From: Myxococcales bacterium
Lineage (GTDB): Bacteria; Myxococcota; Polyangia; HGW-17; SLPX01
Reading direction: 5' to 3'
Assembly (NCBI GenBank): GCA_007131745.1
Contig: SLPX01000347.1
Coordinates: forward strand, 1 to 12,420
Length of the DNA: 12,420 bases
A program made the position numbers and the translations under genes. This document shows, one piece after another, positions 1 to 6,899 of the stretch. How positions within the stretch are numbered: position 1 is the stretch's first letter; each line of letters opens with the position of its first letter. The notes beneath the pieces were generated by a model. The model saw only the letters and a program-made list of their open reading frames with translations, was not told where the DNA came from and searched no databases.

Positions 1-540
1 CTCGGCGGCGGAGACTCGTTCGACGCAACGGAGAATTCGCCGGTTCCGGTCGAGGTTACGGGTTTGCATGACGCTGAGATGATAACCGCGGGCGGGCGTC
101 ATACGTGCACACTGGATTCGAGTGGAGGGGTATGGTGTTGGGGGGGAAACGAATCGGGTCAGCTCGGAATCGGAACCACGGAGAATTCGGCCGCTCCTGA
201 ACCCGCTCTTGATTTGGGGGAAGCCAAGGCGGTTTCCGCGGGGGAGTCCCATACATGCGCTCTGCTCGCAAATCAGAAAGTTTCATGCTGGGGAAGCAAC
301 GAATACGAGCAGATTCGCTGGCCCTTGGATGTTTTGGATCACAGCGCTGTTCCTTTGCCTGAATCATCTTTTTTGTTACCGGCTTTGGTGGAAGTCGCTG
401 CGATATCAGCCGGAGGAACTCATACTTGCGTGTTTCTAACACCTGGTGGAGTTAAGTGCTGGGGATGGAACGAATTCGGCCAGCTCGGAGACGGAAGCTT
501 CGAGTCCTACTGGCAACCTGTAGACGTGGCGGGGTTCTGA
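1..540 (+). CDS. RCC1-repeat (beta-propeller) protein, 5' end outside the window
   Basis: The reading frame is open from base 1, so the start lies upstream and only the last 179 residues are seen. It carries the tail of one repeat and three full RCC1-type repeats, each with an HTC motif, then about 14 residues later a CWG motif, then in most copies N-x2-GQLG. The HTC codons start at 100, 250 and 421. The last spacing is 57 residues instead of 50, because of an insertion around the WPLDVLDHSAVPLP segment. Such repeats fold as blades of a propeller and usually mediate binding; no enzymatic residues are visible. The paired Cys in every blade suggest a disulfide-stabilised protein outside the cytoplasm, which is inference. 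The next gene starts 11 bases after the stop and encodes a paralogue, so the two are probably co-transcribed and arose by duplication. Any signal peptide is out of view. Confidence 0.88.
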   Translation, partial: LGGGDSFDATENSPVPVEVTGLHDAEMITAGGRHTCTLDSSGGVWCWGGNESGQLGIGTTENSAAPEPALDLGEAKAVSAGESHTCALLANQKVSCWGSNEYEQIRWPLDVLDHSAVPLPESSFLLPALVEVAAISAGGTHTCVFLTPGGVKCWGWNEFGQLGDGSFESYWQPVDVAGF

Positions 541-551
541 GGAGGTGTTTA

Positions 552-1757
552 ATGTGCCGGGCTTTGGGTGGAGATGGATTCACTATAGGATACAGCAATA
601 GAACCTTATTCCTGTTCTGCGTGTTTTTGACTTCGCTGTCCGGGTGCGGGAGTTCGGGTCCGGGGTCGCCTGAAATCTGCGAAGGAGGCGTTATAAAAAC
701 ACCGGTGCAAATTTCCGTTGGAGCATTTCACACTTGCGCGGTGGATTCGGAAGGCGGAGCATGGTGCTGGGGTAATAACGGCTGGGGCCGGCTCGGCACC
801 GGAGATATAGCAATGAAAAACACCGCCGTGCCGGCAAAAGTGTTCGGACTGACGGGAGTGCGGGTCGTAAAGGCATCAAGCTATCATACTTGTGCAATTC
901 TCGAAGATGGCACTGCCTGGTGCTGGGGAGAAAACAGATACGGCAAACTGGGAAACGGGCTGCATAATCGTTACATTCCGGTGCAGGTCCACGGTCTGGA
1001 AGGAGCGGTAGATATTTCGTCTCGGTTGGATCATACCTGTGCATTGGATTCGGAGGGTTTGATATGGTGTTGGGGCAGAAACGATTCGGGCCAGTTGGGA
1101 GATGGAACAACCGAGATGAGCAGGGTGCCGGTAAGGGCGGATTTTCCCGCCGGCGCGAAAGCGGTGTCCGCGGGCGCGTATCACACATGTGCGGTGGATT
1201 CGAGTTACAGGCCATGGTGTTGGGGCAACAACAAATTTGCGGGTCTGGGTAACGGAACTACAAACGACAGCACTGAACCTGTACGGGTGTCGGGGCTGGA
1301 AAATGTAATACAGATTTCCGCGGCATGGTGTCATACCTGTGCACTTGATAATGAGGGCAGCGTATGGTGCTGGGGATGTAATAAACGAGGCCAACTCGGT
1401 GACGGAACAACGGAACAAAGAATGGCGCCGGTACGAGTGAAGAACCTGACCGGTATTGTCGGCATTACGCAAGAGAGTCAATGTGCATTGGATTCCGAAG
1501 GCAGCGTATGGTGTTGGGGCATAAATGAAAGGGGTTTGCTCGGAGGAGAAACGGATCTACCCTACAGCTCGGTTCCACTTAAAATACAGGGATTGTCCGA
1601 TATTATTGAAGTTGATGAAAACGGCTTCCACGGTTGTGCGCTGGATTCGGCAAACAAGATCCATTGCTGGGGATGGAACCATATGGGTCAACTCGGAGAC
1701 GGGACTACGATCGACGCTACCATGCCTGTTGAAGTGATGCCGTTTTGTGATGATTGA
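552..1757 (+). CDS. Seven-repeat RCC1 beta-propeller lipoprotein
   Basis: A 401-residue protein. I chose the ATG at 552 because GGAGG lies six bases upstream (541-545); the frame stays open further upstream, but inside the preceding gene and with no better start. The N-terminus has a hydrophobic stretch ending in LSGC, a good lipobox, so the protein is predicted to be lipid-anchored outside the inner membrane. Seven RCC1-type repeats follow, with their HTC-type positions near bases 729, 885, 1032, 1182, 1332, 1479 and 1629, spaced 48-52 residues. Each repeat has one Cys in the HTC position and a second in CWG. Seven is the blade number of a closed RCC1 propeller, so the protein looks complete. 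Repeat six has QC in place of HTC and is about two residues shorter; repeat seven has HGC. Eukaryotic RCC1 is a nucleotide-exchange factor, but bacterial extracellular relatives are mostly binding scaffolds; the ligand here is unknown. It follows a paralogue by 11 bases. Confidence 0.9.
   Translation: MCRALGGDGFTIGYSNRTLFLFCVFLTSLSGCGSSGPGSPEICEGGVIKTPVQISVGAFHTCAVDSEGGAWCWGNNGWGRLGTGDIAMKNTAVPAKVFGLTGVRVVKASSYHTCAILEDGTAWCWGENRYGKLGNGLHNRYIPVQVHGLEGAVDISSRLDHTCALDSEGLIWCWGRNDSGQLGDGTTEMSRVPVRADFPAGAKAVSAGAYHTCAVDSSYRPWCWGNNKFAGLGNGTTNDSTEPVRVSGLENVIQISAAWCHTCALDNEGSVWCWGCNKRGQLGDGTTEQRMAPVRVKNLTGIVGITQESQCALDSEGSVWCWGINERGLLGGETDLPYSSVPLKIQGLSDIIEVDENGFHGCALDSANKIHCWGWNHMGQLGDGTTIDATMPVEVMPFCDD
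700..1735 (+). repeat. Seven imperfect tandem repeats of about 150 bp coding RCC1 blades
   Basis: At DNA level the gene at 552-1757 is built of about 150-bp units. The best preserved words are the codons for HTC, for CALDSEG and for WCWG (for example tggtgttggggc and tggtgctgggga). The period is 144-156 bases. Three more copies sit in the upstream paralogue at about 95-530. The copies have diverged, so this is an old protein repeat rather than a recent DNA amplification. Confidence 0.75.
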
Positions 1758-1820
1758 TCACAGTTCCAATCCAATCGGCCGCTGAAACTTTCTCCTGCTG
1801 AATTCTTTCCAACCCAAAAA

Positions 1821-1856
1821 TTCCGGACGAACAACCCGGAACCGAAGAACATTCGG
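1821..1856 (+). other. Two adjacent short hairpins downstream of the RCC1 genes
   Basis: TTCCGG at 1821-1826 pairs perfectly with CCGGAA at 1836-1841 across a 9-base loop. It is followed directly by CCGAA at 1842-1846, which pairs with TTCGG at 1852-1856. They lie 64-99 bases past the RCC1 stop codon. There is no T-run after either stem, so they are not a standard intrinsic terminator; they could be a 3'-end stabiliser, a protein site or chance. The rest of the 202-base gap from 1758 to 1959 holds a promoter near its end and nothing else that I see. Confidence 0.3.
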
Positions 1857-1900
1857 GAACTCCAGGAAAACTACCTTAACCATTTTAGAAAAATTTCCGT

Positions 1901-1928
1901 TTGACAAAAAATCCTTTTTTGCTATGCA
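1901..1928 (+). promoter_or_regulatory. Probable sigma70-type promoter for the hydrolase gene
   Basis: A perfect TTGACA at 1901-1906 is followed after 16 bases by TATGCA at 1923-1928, with TG of an extended -10 element at 1920-1921. Transcription would begin around 1935. The element overlaps the upstream in-frame ATG at 1924, which argues against that ATG and for the start at 1960. The -10 matches the consensus only in its first half, so this rests mainly on the -35 box and the position. Confidence 0.5.
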
Positions 1929-1959
1929 AGAATCGGGTAGAAGTGAATTGGAGAAGACG

Positions 1960-3084
1960 ATGGACATCTTGACCGGAAAAGACAAGTCGAACACCGACCG
2001 GAGATACAAAATCAAGGGGGTGGCGATCCCCACATCATTGTTTTTACTGCTTTTTTTCGCCTTGCCGGGTTGCGAAGATTCCGGGACGGATCACAGTCTT
2101 GACGCTTCTTTCGCAGACTCCAGACCGGAAGTAGACTCTTCGTTCGTTGATTCGGGGGAATTCATCGACGGTTTTATCCAGGACGGAATGATGACGGACG
2201 CTGAACCCGTGCCGTCCCACGATCCCGACGGACCGGGACCTTATGGTCTGGATTCCATCGAAGCCACCGTGACAAGAGACGGCCGTAACATCCCGGTAAA
2301 GGTTTACATCCCCCAAAAGAGCGAGGGCGAGCGATCGCCGGTCATCGTATTCCTGCCGGGCTTTCAGCTTGAATCGCGACGATACGACGATCTTGCGCAG
2401 AGGGTTGCATCGCACGGTTTTGTCTATATAAGAAGCGATCCACCCGCATCACTTTTCAGCGTATCGCACGTGGCAATGGCAGCGGACGTATCCGCGGTTT
2501 TGGACTGGGCACTGGATCCGTCCGGCCCGATCGCGGGGGATATAGATTCGAGTTTGATCGGCGCGATGGGTCACAGCCTGGGAGGCAAGGTAAGCACCAT
2601 GGCCGCACACAGGGACAGCAGAATAACCGCGCTTTTCGGAATCGATCCGGTCAACGAGGGGGGTGGTCCGATGGGGTATTCCGAAACAAACCCCGATATT
2701 TTGCCGCATGAACTCCAAAACGCGACAATACCCGTGGGTTTTGCGGGTGAGACAGTCAACGCGACAGCTTCGGGTTTCGGCCAGGCTTGCGCGCCCGAAG
2801 GAAAAAATTTCATCGCGTTCTACGAAGCCGCGCAGTCCGCGCCATGGAAAGCGCAATGGGATTTTCTGGGCGCGGACCACATGGATTTTGTTGACGACAC
2901 ATCGAGTTGTACGGTGTGCGGAATGTGCGACCCGGGAACAGCGGACCCGGACGAGGTCAGCGCTTCACTGCACACCCTGGCATCCGCCTTTTTCAGGCGC
3001 CATTTCTTTAACGAAACCGCGATGGAGGGATGGCTTACGGGGTCCCTTGTTCCCCCGAACATAGACGTGGTCTACGGCCCCTGA
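1960..3084 (+). CDS. Lipoprotein alpha/beta hydrolase, chlorophyllase/dienelactone-hydrolase-like
   Basis: A 374-residue protein. The start at 1960 has GGAG six bases upstream; an in-frame ATG at 1924 has no ribosome site and lies in a likely promoter. The N-terminus has basic residues, then a hydrophobic core ending in ALPGC, a clear lipobox. A linker of about 60 residues rich in Asp and Ser follows. The catalytic domain shows the strand VIVFLPGF (oxyanion region), the nucleophile elbow GHSLGG with Ser206, GIDPV with Asp229 as the probable acid, and GADHMDF with His307 as the probable base. This order matches chlorophyllase and PET-hydrolase-like members of the superfamily, which cleave ester bonds; the substrate is unknown. 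Just after the His is a tight cluster CTVCGMC (Cys317, 320, 323), likely disulfides or a metal site. It is probably transcribed alone, since the next gene is convergent. Confidence 0.88.
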   Translation: MDILTGKDKSNTDRRYKIKGVAIPTSLFLLLFFALPGCEDSGTDHSLDASFADSRPEVDSSFVDSGEFIDGFIQDGMMTDAEPVPSHDPDGPGPYGLDSIEATVTRDGRNIPVKVYIPQKSEGERSPVIVFLPGFQLESRRYDDLAQRVASHGFVYIRSDPPASLFSVSHVAMAADVSAVLDWALDPSGPIAGDIDSSLIGAMGHSLGGKVSTMAAHRDSRITALFGIDPVNEGGGPMGYSETNPDILPHELQNATIPVGFAGETVNATASGFGQACAPEGKNFIAFYEAAQSAPWKAQWDFLGADHMDFVDDTSSCTVCGMCDPGTADPDEVSASLHTLASAFFRRHFFNETAMEGWLTGSLVPPNIDVVYGP

Positions 3085-3109
3085 AGACTTAACGGCGGGT
3101 CCGCTTCAG
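3081..3109 (+). terminator. Possible hairpin between convergent genes
   Basis: CTGAAG at 3081-3086, which includes the stop codon of the hydrolase, pairs with CTTCAG at 3104-3109 over a 17-base loop. T-rich sequence follows from about 3113 (read on plus: ttactttttcttt). The gap between the two converging genes is only 28 bases, so a shared terminator is expected here. The long loop makes the call weak. Confidence 0.25.
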
Positions 3110-3112
3110 CCC

Positions 3113-4069
3113 TTACTTTTTCTTTGATCCCTTGCCCGATTTTTTTCCGGATCCCTTGCCGGATTTCTTTGTCTTTTTCCCTCCCGCCCCCGCGCCGCCC
3201 GTTTTTCGGGATGACAAAGATTTTGTTGCTTTCTCTTTACCCGCGGAAGAGGACACTTTCGAGTCACGGGTGTCAATTGTCCGCGGAGCAGGATCGTGAA
3301 GAACTCGAAACAACCAGTAACCTCCGATTGCAATACCCGGTAAGCTGAGCCACTGCCCCATTGTAAGAAAAGAATCCGTAGCGAGCACCTGGCGCTCCTT
3401 GAAAAACTCCACGACAAATCTTCCGCAAAAATAGGTGATCAAAAAAAGCGAGGACAACAAACCCCGGCGCCTCTTTTCTCCGTAATGGCGATCCGTCAAA
3501 AACAGCACCGACAACACGATAAGCCCCAGTGCTACCTCATAAAGCTGGCTGGGATGTCTGAGCGGCACTTCGGCAAGGGGAACCCTGTCATACCTGGGAA
3601 ATCTGACACCCCAGTTTCCGCCGGTTTCCGCGCCCACAATTTCGGAATTTATGAAGTTGGCGACCCTCACCAAAATGGCGCCGATGGCGGCACACATGCT
3701 GAAACGATCCGTGGTTTCGGCAACATGAAGCTTTTTGCGCCACGCGAACAATGCAAGCGCCAATGCCAACCCGATCGTGGCGCCGTGACTGGCAAGCCCT
3801 CCCTCCCAAACCTTGAAGACATTCGTCACCGGATTGAAACAACGATCAAAATCATAAAAGATGCAGTGACCCAGGCGGGAACCCGCGAGTACGCCCAGCA
3901 CCCCGTAGACTACGAATTGGCCGATGATCTCCTCGTCATGCCCTCCCCTTCTCATCTGCCACCGCCAGACCACGAAACCCAATACCAGGACCAGCCCAAG
4001 TATCAACCCGTAGTATCGAATGGTTATTATTCCGTCATATAAAACAGGATCTACATCCCAGGTAAACAC
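3113..4069 (-). CDS. lgt: Prolipoprotein diacylglyceryl transferase with lysine-rich C-terminal tail
   Basis: A 318-residue inner-membrane enzyme that moves diacylglycerol from phosphatidylglycerol to the lipobox cysteine of prolipoproteins, the first step in their maturation. The start is a GTG with GGAGG six bases upstream. Recognisable Lgt elements in order are the N-terminal YYGLILG helix, the segment GGLASHG with His95 (counterpart of the essential E. coli His103), the signature RVANFINSE with Arg135 and Asn138, RHPSQLYE at 171-178, and the helix with FVVEFFKER. About seven membrane helices fit the family. The last 58 residues (261-318) are unusual: they hold 16 lysines with Ser, Gly and Ala and contain a near-exact duplication of eight residues. 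E. coli Lgt is 291 residues and lacks such a tail. It faces the hydrolase gene tail to tail. The lipoproteins in this window would be its substrates. Confidence 0.95.
   Translation of the reverse strand: MFTWDVDPVLYDGIITIRYYGLILGLVLVLGFVVWRWQMRRGGHDEEIIGQFVVYGVLGVLAGSRLGHCIFYDFDRCFNPVTNVFKVWEGGLASHGATIGLALALALFAWRKKLHVAETTDRFSMCAAIGAILVRVANFINSEIVGAETGGNWGVRFPRYDRVPLAEVPLRHPSQLYEVALGLIVLSVLFLTDRHYGEKRRRGLLSSLFLITYFCGRFVVEFFKERQVLATDSFLTMGQWLSLPGIAIGGYWLFRVLHDPAPRTIDTRDSKVSSSAGKEKATKSLSSRKTGGAGAGGKKTKKSGKGSGKKSGKGSKKK
3126..3173 (-). repeat. 24-bp tandem duplication in the lgt tail
   Basis: Two adjacent 24-base units, each beginning gatcccttgcc on the plus strand at 3126 and 3150, encode KSGKGS followed by GK and KSGKGS followed by KK. 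The period is exactly eight codons, so the frame is kept. This points to slippage or local duplication inside the lysine-rich tail. Confidence 0.7.
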
Positions 4070-4307
4070 GGCCTACCTCCGGTTGTTTTTTTCAAGAATC
4101 CTTTTTCTAGCAGAACCCGGCGAATAAGAAAACTCCCGGTTTCAATGTAACTGAAATGGATTTGAATGCATCTGCCGGGACGAATCTTTTTCGCTTGCCA
4201 TTGTCAAATCGCGACACGTCCACCCGCCCAGAATGTTCTTCCCTGCTCAGGAAATCCGGATGACTAATTGGGAAGAATTTTTTGAACTTCTTCGGCTGGG
4301 AAAGGCT

Positions 4308-5006
4308 CTACCTGAGGGATACACCGAAAATGTTGACCAGGGAGAAATAGATTCCCACCAAGATGAAAACCACTCCGGTGACTTGTCTTGCCCTCAGTTC
4401 AAATGATTTTATACGATTGAATGCAGCGGCTGCCTTGTTTACTCCGGTGGCAAGCAGGACTGCGAAGACGAGAACCGGCAGTCCGGTGGCCAGACCGTAG
4501 ACCGCCGGTATGGTGATGCCGGATTCTTGTGACAACGCAATAGGCAGGAGCGAACCGAAAAATATGGCTGCGGACGCGGGGCAAAACGCCAGGGCGAACA
4601 CAAAACCCAACAAGACAGCGCTCCAGATTCCGCTGTTTTTTGTTTTTTCCTGAAGTGACGCTCCAATACTCGAGCTAAGAAAACTGAAGTCGAAAAGCTC
4701 AAGCAAAACTATCCCCACCAATATCAACAGCGGGCCGAGAAATATGTTCATGTATTTCTGCAAGGTGTGCGAAAGGAAAGGAGCCGACATCAGACCATGG
4801 ACGAGCAGGACACCGAGCAGGGTGTATGCGGTCACCCGGCCCAACGTGTACAATAGCCCACTCAGGAAAACAGTGACGGGGCGGTCCACTCTGCGACCGA
4901 CGAAGGAAACAGCAGCGAGGTTTGTGGCAAGTGGGCAGGGACTTATCGAAGTCAGGATGCCCAGCCACAAGGCGGCCGCCAAGGCGGCGATCCAGCCTGA
5001 CATCAT
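4308..5006 (-). CDS. arsG: CcdA/DsbD-like membrane protein, ArsG-family transporter
   Basis: A 232-residue protein, nearly all membrane helices (about six). The start ATG overlaps the stop of the thioredoxin-like gene upstream (ATGA at 5006-5003), with AAGGGG just before it, so the two are translationally coupled. The first helix carries SISPCPLATN (Cys24) and the fourth carries FCPAS (Cys142). These two sites match the paired redox cysteines of CcdA and the DsbD membrane domain, which carry electrons from cytoplasmic thioredoxin to the outer face. The SPCPLATN form is what I know from the ArsG family, named as an efflux permease for aminobenzylarsenicals in the arsEFG operon of Shewanella putrefaciens. 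Sequence alone cannot tell efflux from electron transfer; both cysteines being kept favours a redox role at least in part. It is probably the last gene of the permease operon. Confidence 0.8.
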   Translation of the reverse strand: MMSGWIAALAAALWLGILTSISPCPLATNLAAVSFVGRRVDRPVTVFLSGLLYTLGRVTAYTLLGVLLVHGLMSAPFLSHTLQKYMNIFLGPLLILVGIVLLELFDFSFLSSSIGASLQEKTKNSGIWSAVLLGFVFALAFCPASAAIFFGSLLPIALSQESGITIPAVYGLATGLPVLVFAVLLATGVNKAAAAFNRIKSFELRARQVTGVVFILVGIYFSLVNIFGVSLR

Positions 5007-5476
5007 GAATCCCCTTTCACCAAGGATTTAATTTCCCCCTGTACGTAGTCAATGAAACCTTGCTGGTTCCTGAGAAGCTTCCAGACCTTGTCCAGCCTGC
5101 GCCAATCGACTTCTTTGCCGCTTTCAAGTTTGGAAACAACAACCGAGCGTGTGGAAAGTCCGTACTGCTTTACGTAATGTTCGTTTCCGCCCTGTTCTAC
5201 ATTGACCTCAACGAACTTTACGGAACCTGACTTGATTTCATCAGCAAAGCCTTCCTCCACGGCTCTCTTAGTCAGGTTTTCGATTGTTCTGCACGCACCG
5301 CAGCGCATGTTTCCGTGGAAATAGTACACAACCACGACTGAGGGGTTTTCGGTTTGATCGATGTTGACTTTTTGGGGTGGGGTGTCTTTTGAAACGCCTT
5401 CTCTGTAAATAACAAAAACTATGCTTGCAGCGACGAAAGCCAATAAAATTCCACCCACGATTTTTTTTCCTGCCAT
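5003..5476 (-). CDS. arsF: Membrane-anchored thioredoxin-like protein, ArsF family
   Basis: A 157-residue protein. I prefer the ATG at 5476, which has AAGGAG nine bases upstream; the ATG at 5494 is in frame but lacks a ribosome site. Lys-Lys near the N-terminus and one hydrophobic helix (about residues 6-24) predict an anchor with the rest outside the inner membrane. After a linker comes a thioredoxin-like fold: VVVVYYFHGNMRC with Cys59, then GAC with Cys62, giving a CxxC in the usual place after the first strand, and later the strand SVVVSKL. The FHGN-x-RC-x2-C-x2-IE pattern is the one I associate with ArsF, named as a subunit for reduction of nitrophenyl compounds with ArsE. No ArsE-like gene was recognised here. 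Its stop overlaps the start of the CcdA-like gene, so a thiol-disulfide exchange partnership is likely. It begins 51 bases after the permease stop. Confidence 0.8.
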   Translation of the reverse strand: MAGKKIVGGILLAFVAASIVFVIYREGVSKDTPPQKVNIDQTENPSVVVVYYFHGNMRCGACRTIENLTKRAVEEGFADEIKSGSVKFVEVNVEQGGNEHYVKQYGLSTRSVVVSKLESGKEVDWRRLDKVWKLLRNQQGFIDYVQGEIKSLVKGDS

Positions 5477-5527
5477 GACCCTATACTCCTTCATCAGAAA
5501 GGAACCTGAATGTAAATGTCCATATGC

Positions 5528-6706
5528 TCAAAAAAGCGAACCGTAGATCAGGCCGGCCGCGGTCGAGAGAAGGACCACCAGCCCAATAAATACGAGTGTT
5601 TTCTTGTTCCCCATCACGCTTCGGATGACCAGCATGTTGGGAAGCGATAACGCGGGCCCCGCCAGCAGCAGCGCGAGCGCCGGACCCTTTCCCATTCCGG
5701 AGTTCATGAGCCCTTCCAGGATGGGCACTTCGGTCAAGGTGGCGAAATACATTAAGGCTCCGACAAGGGATGCAAAGAAGTTGGCCAATAGGGAGTTCCC
5801 GCCCACCATGGAGTGGACCCACTCGTCCGGGATGATCCCTCGGCCGCCGTTTTCGCCGGGTCCGCCGAGCAAAAAACCCGCTACAAGAACGCCGCCCAGC
5901 AGGAGCGGCATGATCTGCTTTGCAAAGGTCCAGCTCGAGTCGACCCATGAGGCCAGTTCATCTTTCTTGAACCAGGCAACAATGCTGCCTCCAAGAATCA
6001 GGGCGAACAGGCCGGTAATGATCCATTTTGCCGAGTGAATCATCGCCCACGCGCCGCTTTCTCCCTCTTCGCCTGCTCCCCAGTTGGCAAAGACAAGAAT
6101 TCCTACCATGGCAGCGAAGTAGAGGCCGTCTTGCCACAGGGCGCGGCCCTCCTCGTCATCGTCCATCAAAACAAGTCCCTCCGCCCGGCGCGCGGCTTCT
6201 TCCTTGTAAAAGATCATGTGCATGAGCAGGCCGATAACCACCGCAAACGCCACCGCGCCCACCGCTCGGGCGATGCCCAGCTCGGGGCCGAGTACCCGAG
6301 CAGTCAAGATGATTGCCAGAACATTTATGGCCGGGCCGGAATACAGGAAAGCAGTTGCCGGCCCGAGCCCCGCGCCGCGCTTGTGAATGGAGGCAAAAAG
6401 AGGAAGAACCGTGCAGGAACATACCGCCAGGATCGTTCCAGACACGGCGGCTACCGGGTAAGCGAGAATCTTTTTCGCCTTGGGTCCGAGGTATTTCATC
6501 ACCGCGCCTTGGCTCACGAATACGCTGATCGCGCCTGCGATAAAAAACGCGGGAATGAGACAAAATATCACGTGTTCACGCGCGTACCACTTCACGAGCG
6601 ACAAGCTCTCGTGCAACGCACTCCAAAAACGTTCATTGTCTGTGGGAAGAAACCAGCACGCTGCGAAAACCGCTGACATTATGAAGAGTTTCCAGCGTTC
6701 TTTCAT
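5528..6706 (-). CDS. PF03773-type permease (ArsP-like), probable organoarsenical or metal exporter
   Basis: A 392-residue membrane protein with about eight helices. The ATG at 6706 opens a normal positively charged start (MKERWKLF). The frame continues 15 codons upstream, but those residues are hydrophilic and overlap the probable promoter, so they were left out; the ribosome site is weak (GGA). The protein is an internal duplication. The first half has AVCSCTVLP (Cys96 and Cys98) followed by GLGPATAFLYSGPAIN; the second has ATLTEVP followed by KGPALALLLAGPALSLPN. A charged loop (DDDEEGR, about residue 190) joins them. PF03773 includes ArsP, which exports trivalent organoarsenicals through cysteine contacts, as well as members linked to copper or zinc. 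The CSC pair and the downstream ArsF- and ArsG-family genes favour an arsenical or soft-metal substrate, but the sequence does not fix it. It is the first gene of the operon. Confidence 0.85.
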   Translation of the reverse strand: MKERWKLFIMSAVFAACWFLPTDNERFWSALHESLSLVKWYAREHVIFCLIPAFFIAGAISVFVSQGAVMKYLGPKAKKILAYPVAAVSGTILAVCSCTVLPLFASIHKRGAGLGPATAFLYSGPAINVLAIILTARVLGPELGIARAVGAVAFAVVIGLLMHMIFYKEEAARRAEGLVLMDDDEEGRALWQDGLYFAAMVGILVFANWGAGEEGESGAWAMIHSAKWIITGLFALILGGSIVAWFKKDELASWVDSSWTFAKQIMPLLLGGVLVAGFLLGGPGENGGRGIIPDEWVHSMVGGNSLLANFFASLVGALMYFATLTEVPILEGLMNSGMGKGPALALLLAGPALSLPNMLVIRSVMGNKKTLVFIGLVVLLSTAAGLIYGSLF

Positions 6707-6744
6707 AGTGATTCCAATCCTTTGGTCCAATCTTGTGTGCGACC

Positions 6745-6779
6745 TGGTCAAGCATGTGGCAACATGACCAAGTTGTCAA
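6745..6779 (-). promoter_or_regulatory. Promoter with operator-like dyad before the permease operon
   Basis: On the minus strand a perfect TTGACA (6779-6774) is followed after 17 bases by CATGCT (6756-6751), a partial -10. The distance to the permease ATG fits a leader of about 38 bases. A perfect inverted repeat TGGTCA (6745-6750) and TGACCA (6765-6770) covers the -10 and spacer, and a second dyad CATGT and ACATG (6753-6757, 6762-6766) overlaps it. The layout is what a repressor of the ArsR type would use, but no regulator gene is in the window and the motif does not match an operator I can name. Confidence 0.4.
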
Positions 6780-6899
6780 GCGCTTTTCGGCCCGAAGGGG
6801 ATCCCTGGAGTCCATTGCTACTCTTCATTAGTTCTATTCTTCTTTTTTAGGGAATTGTCCCATACCGGCTAACCCCTTGCTCCTGTCCCCCGGACCATC

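Noticed and set aside
1..1757. CRISPR or other short DNA repeat array
   Set aside because: The repeats are in frame, about 150 bp and diverged, and are explained by RCC1 protein blades.
1746..1762. CRP-like dyad TGTGA and TCACA at the end of the second RCC1 gene
   Set aside because: The spacing is seven rather than six bases, it overlaps a stop codon, and no promoter with a suitable distance lies next to it; it is more likely a chance hairpin.
1924..1959. Upstream ATG as start of the hydrolase
   Set aside because: It has no ribosome site and falls in the likely -10 element, while the ATG at 1960 has GGAG at good spacing and gives a normal signal peptide.
3485..4042. Long plus-strand frame inside lgt
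   Set aside because: It lies opposite a clear, complete lgt gene, has no recognisable domain and no ribosome site; it is a shadow frame.
4180..4207. Possible lgt promoter with TTGACA on the minus strand
   Set aside because: The -35 is perfect, but no sequence at 16-18 bases downstream resembles a -10, so it was not listed. The remaining 238-base gap holds no other clear signal.
5604..6676. Plus-strand frames opposite the permease
   Set aside because: They are complements of a membrane protein with strong family motifs, and their translations show no domain.
6850..6865. Palindrome GGGA and TCCC next to a T-run, as a terminator for the NTPase gene
   Set aside because: The T-run lies on the wrong side for minus-strand transcription, and the stem is only four pairs.
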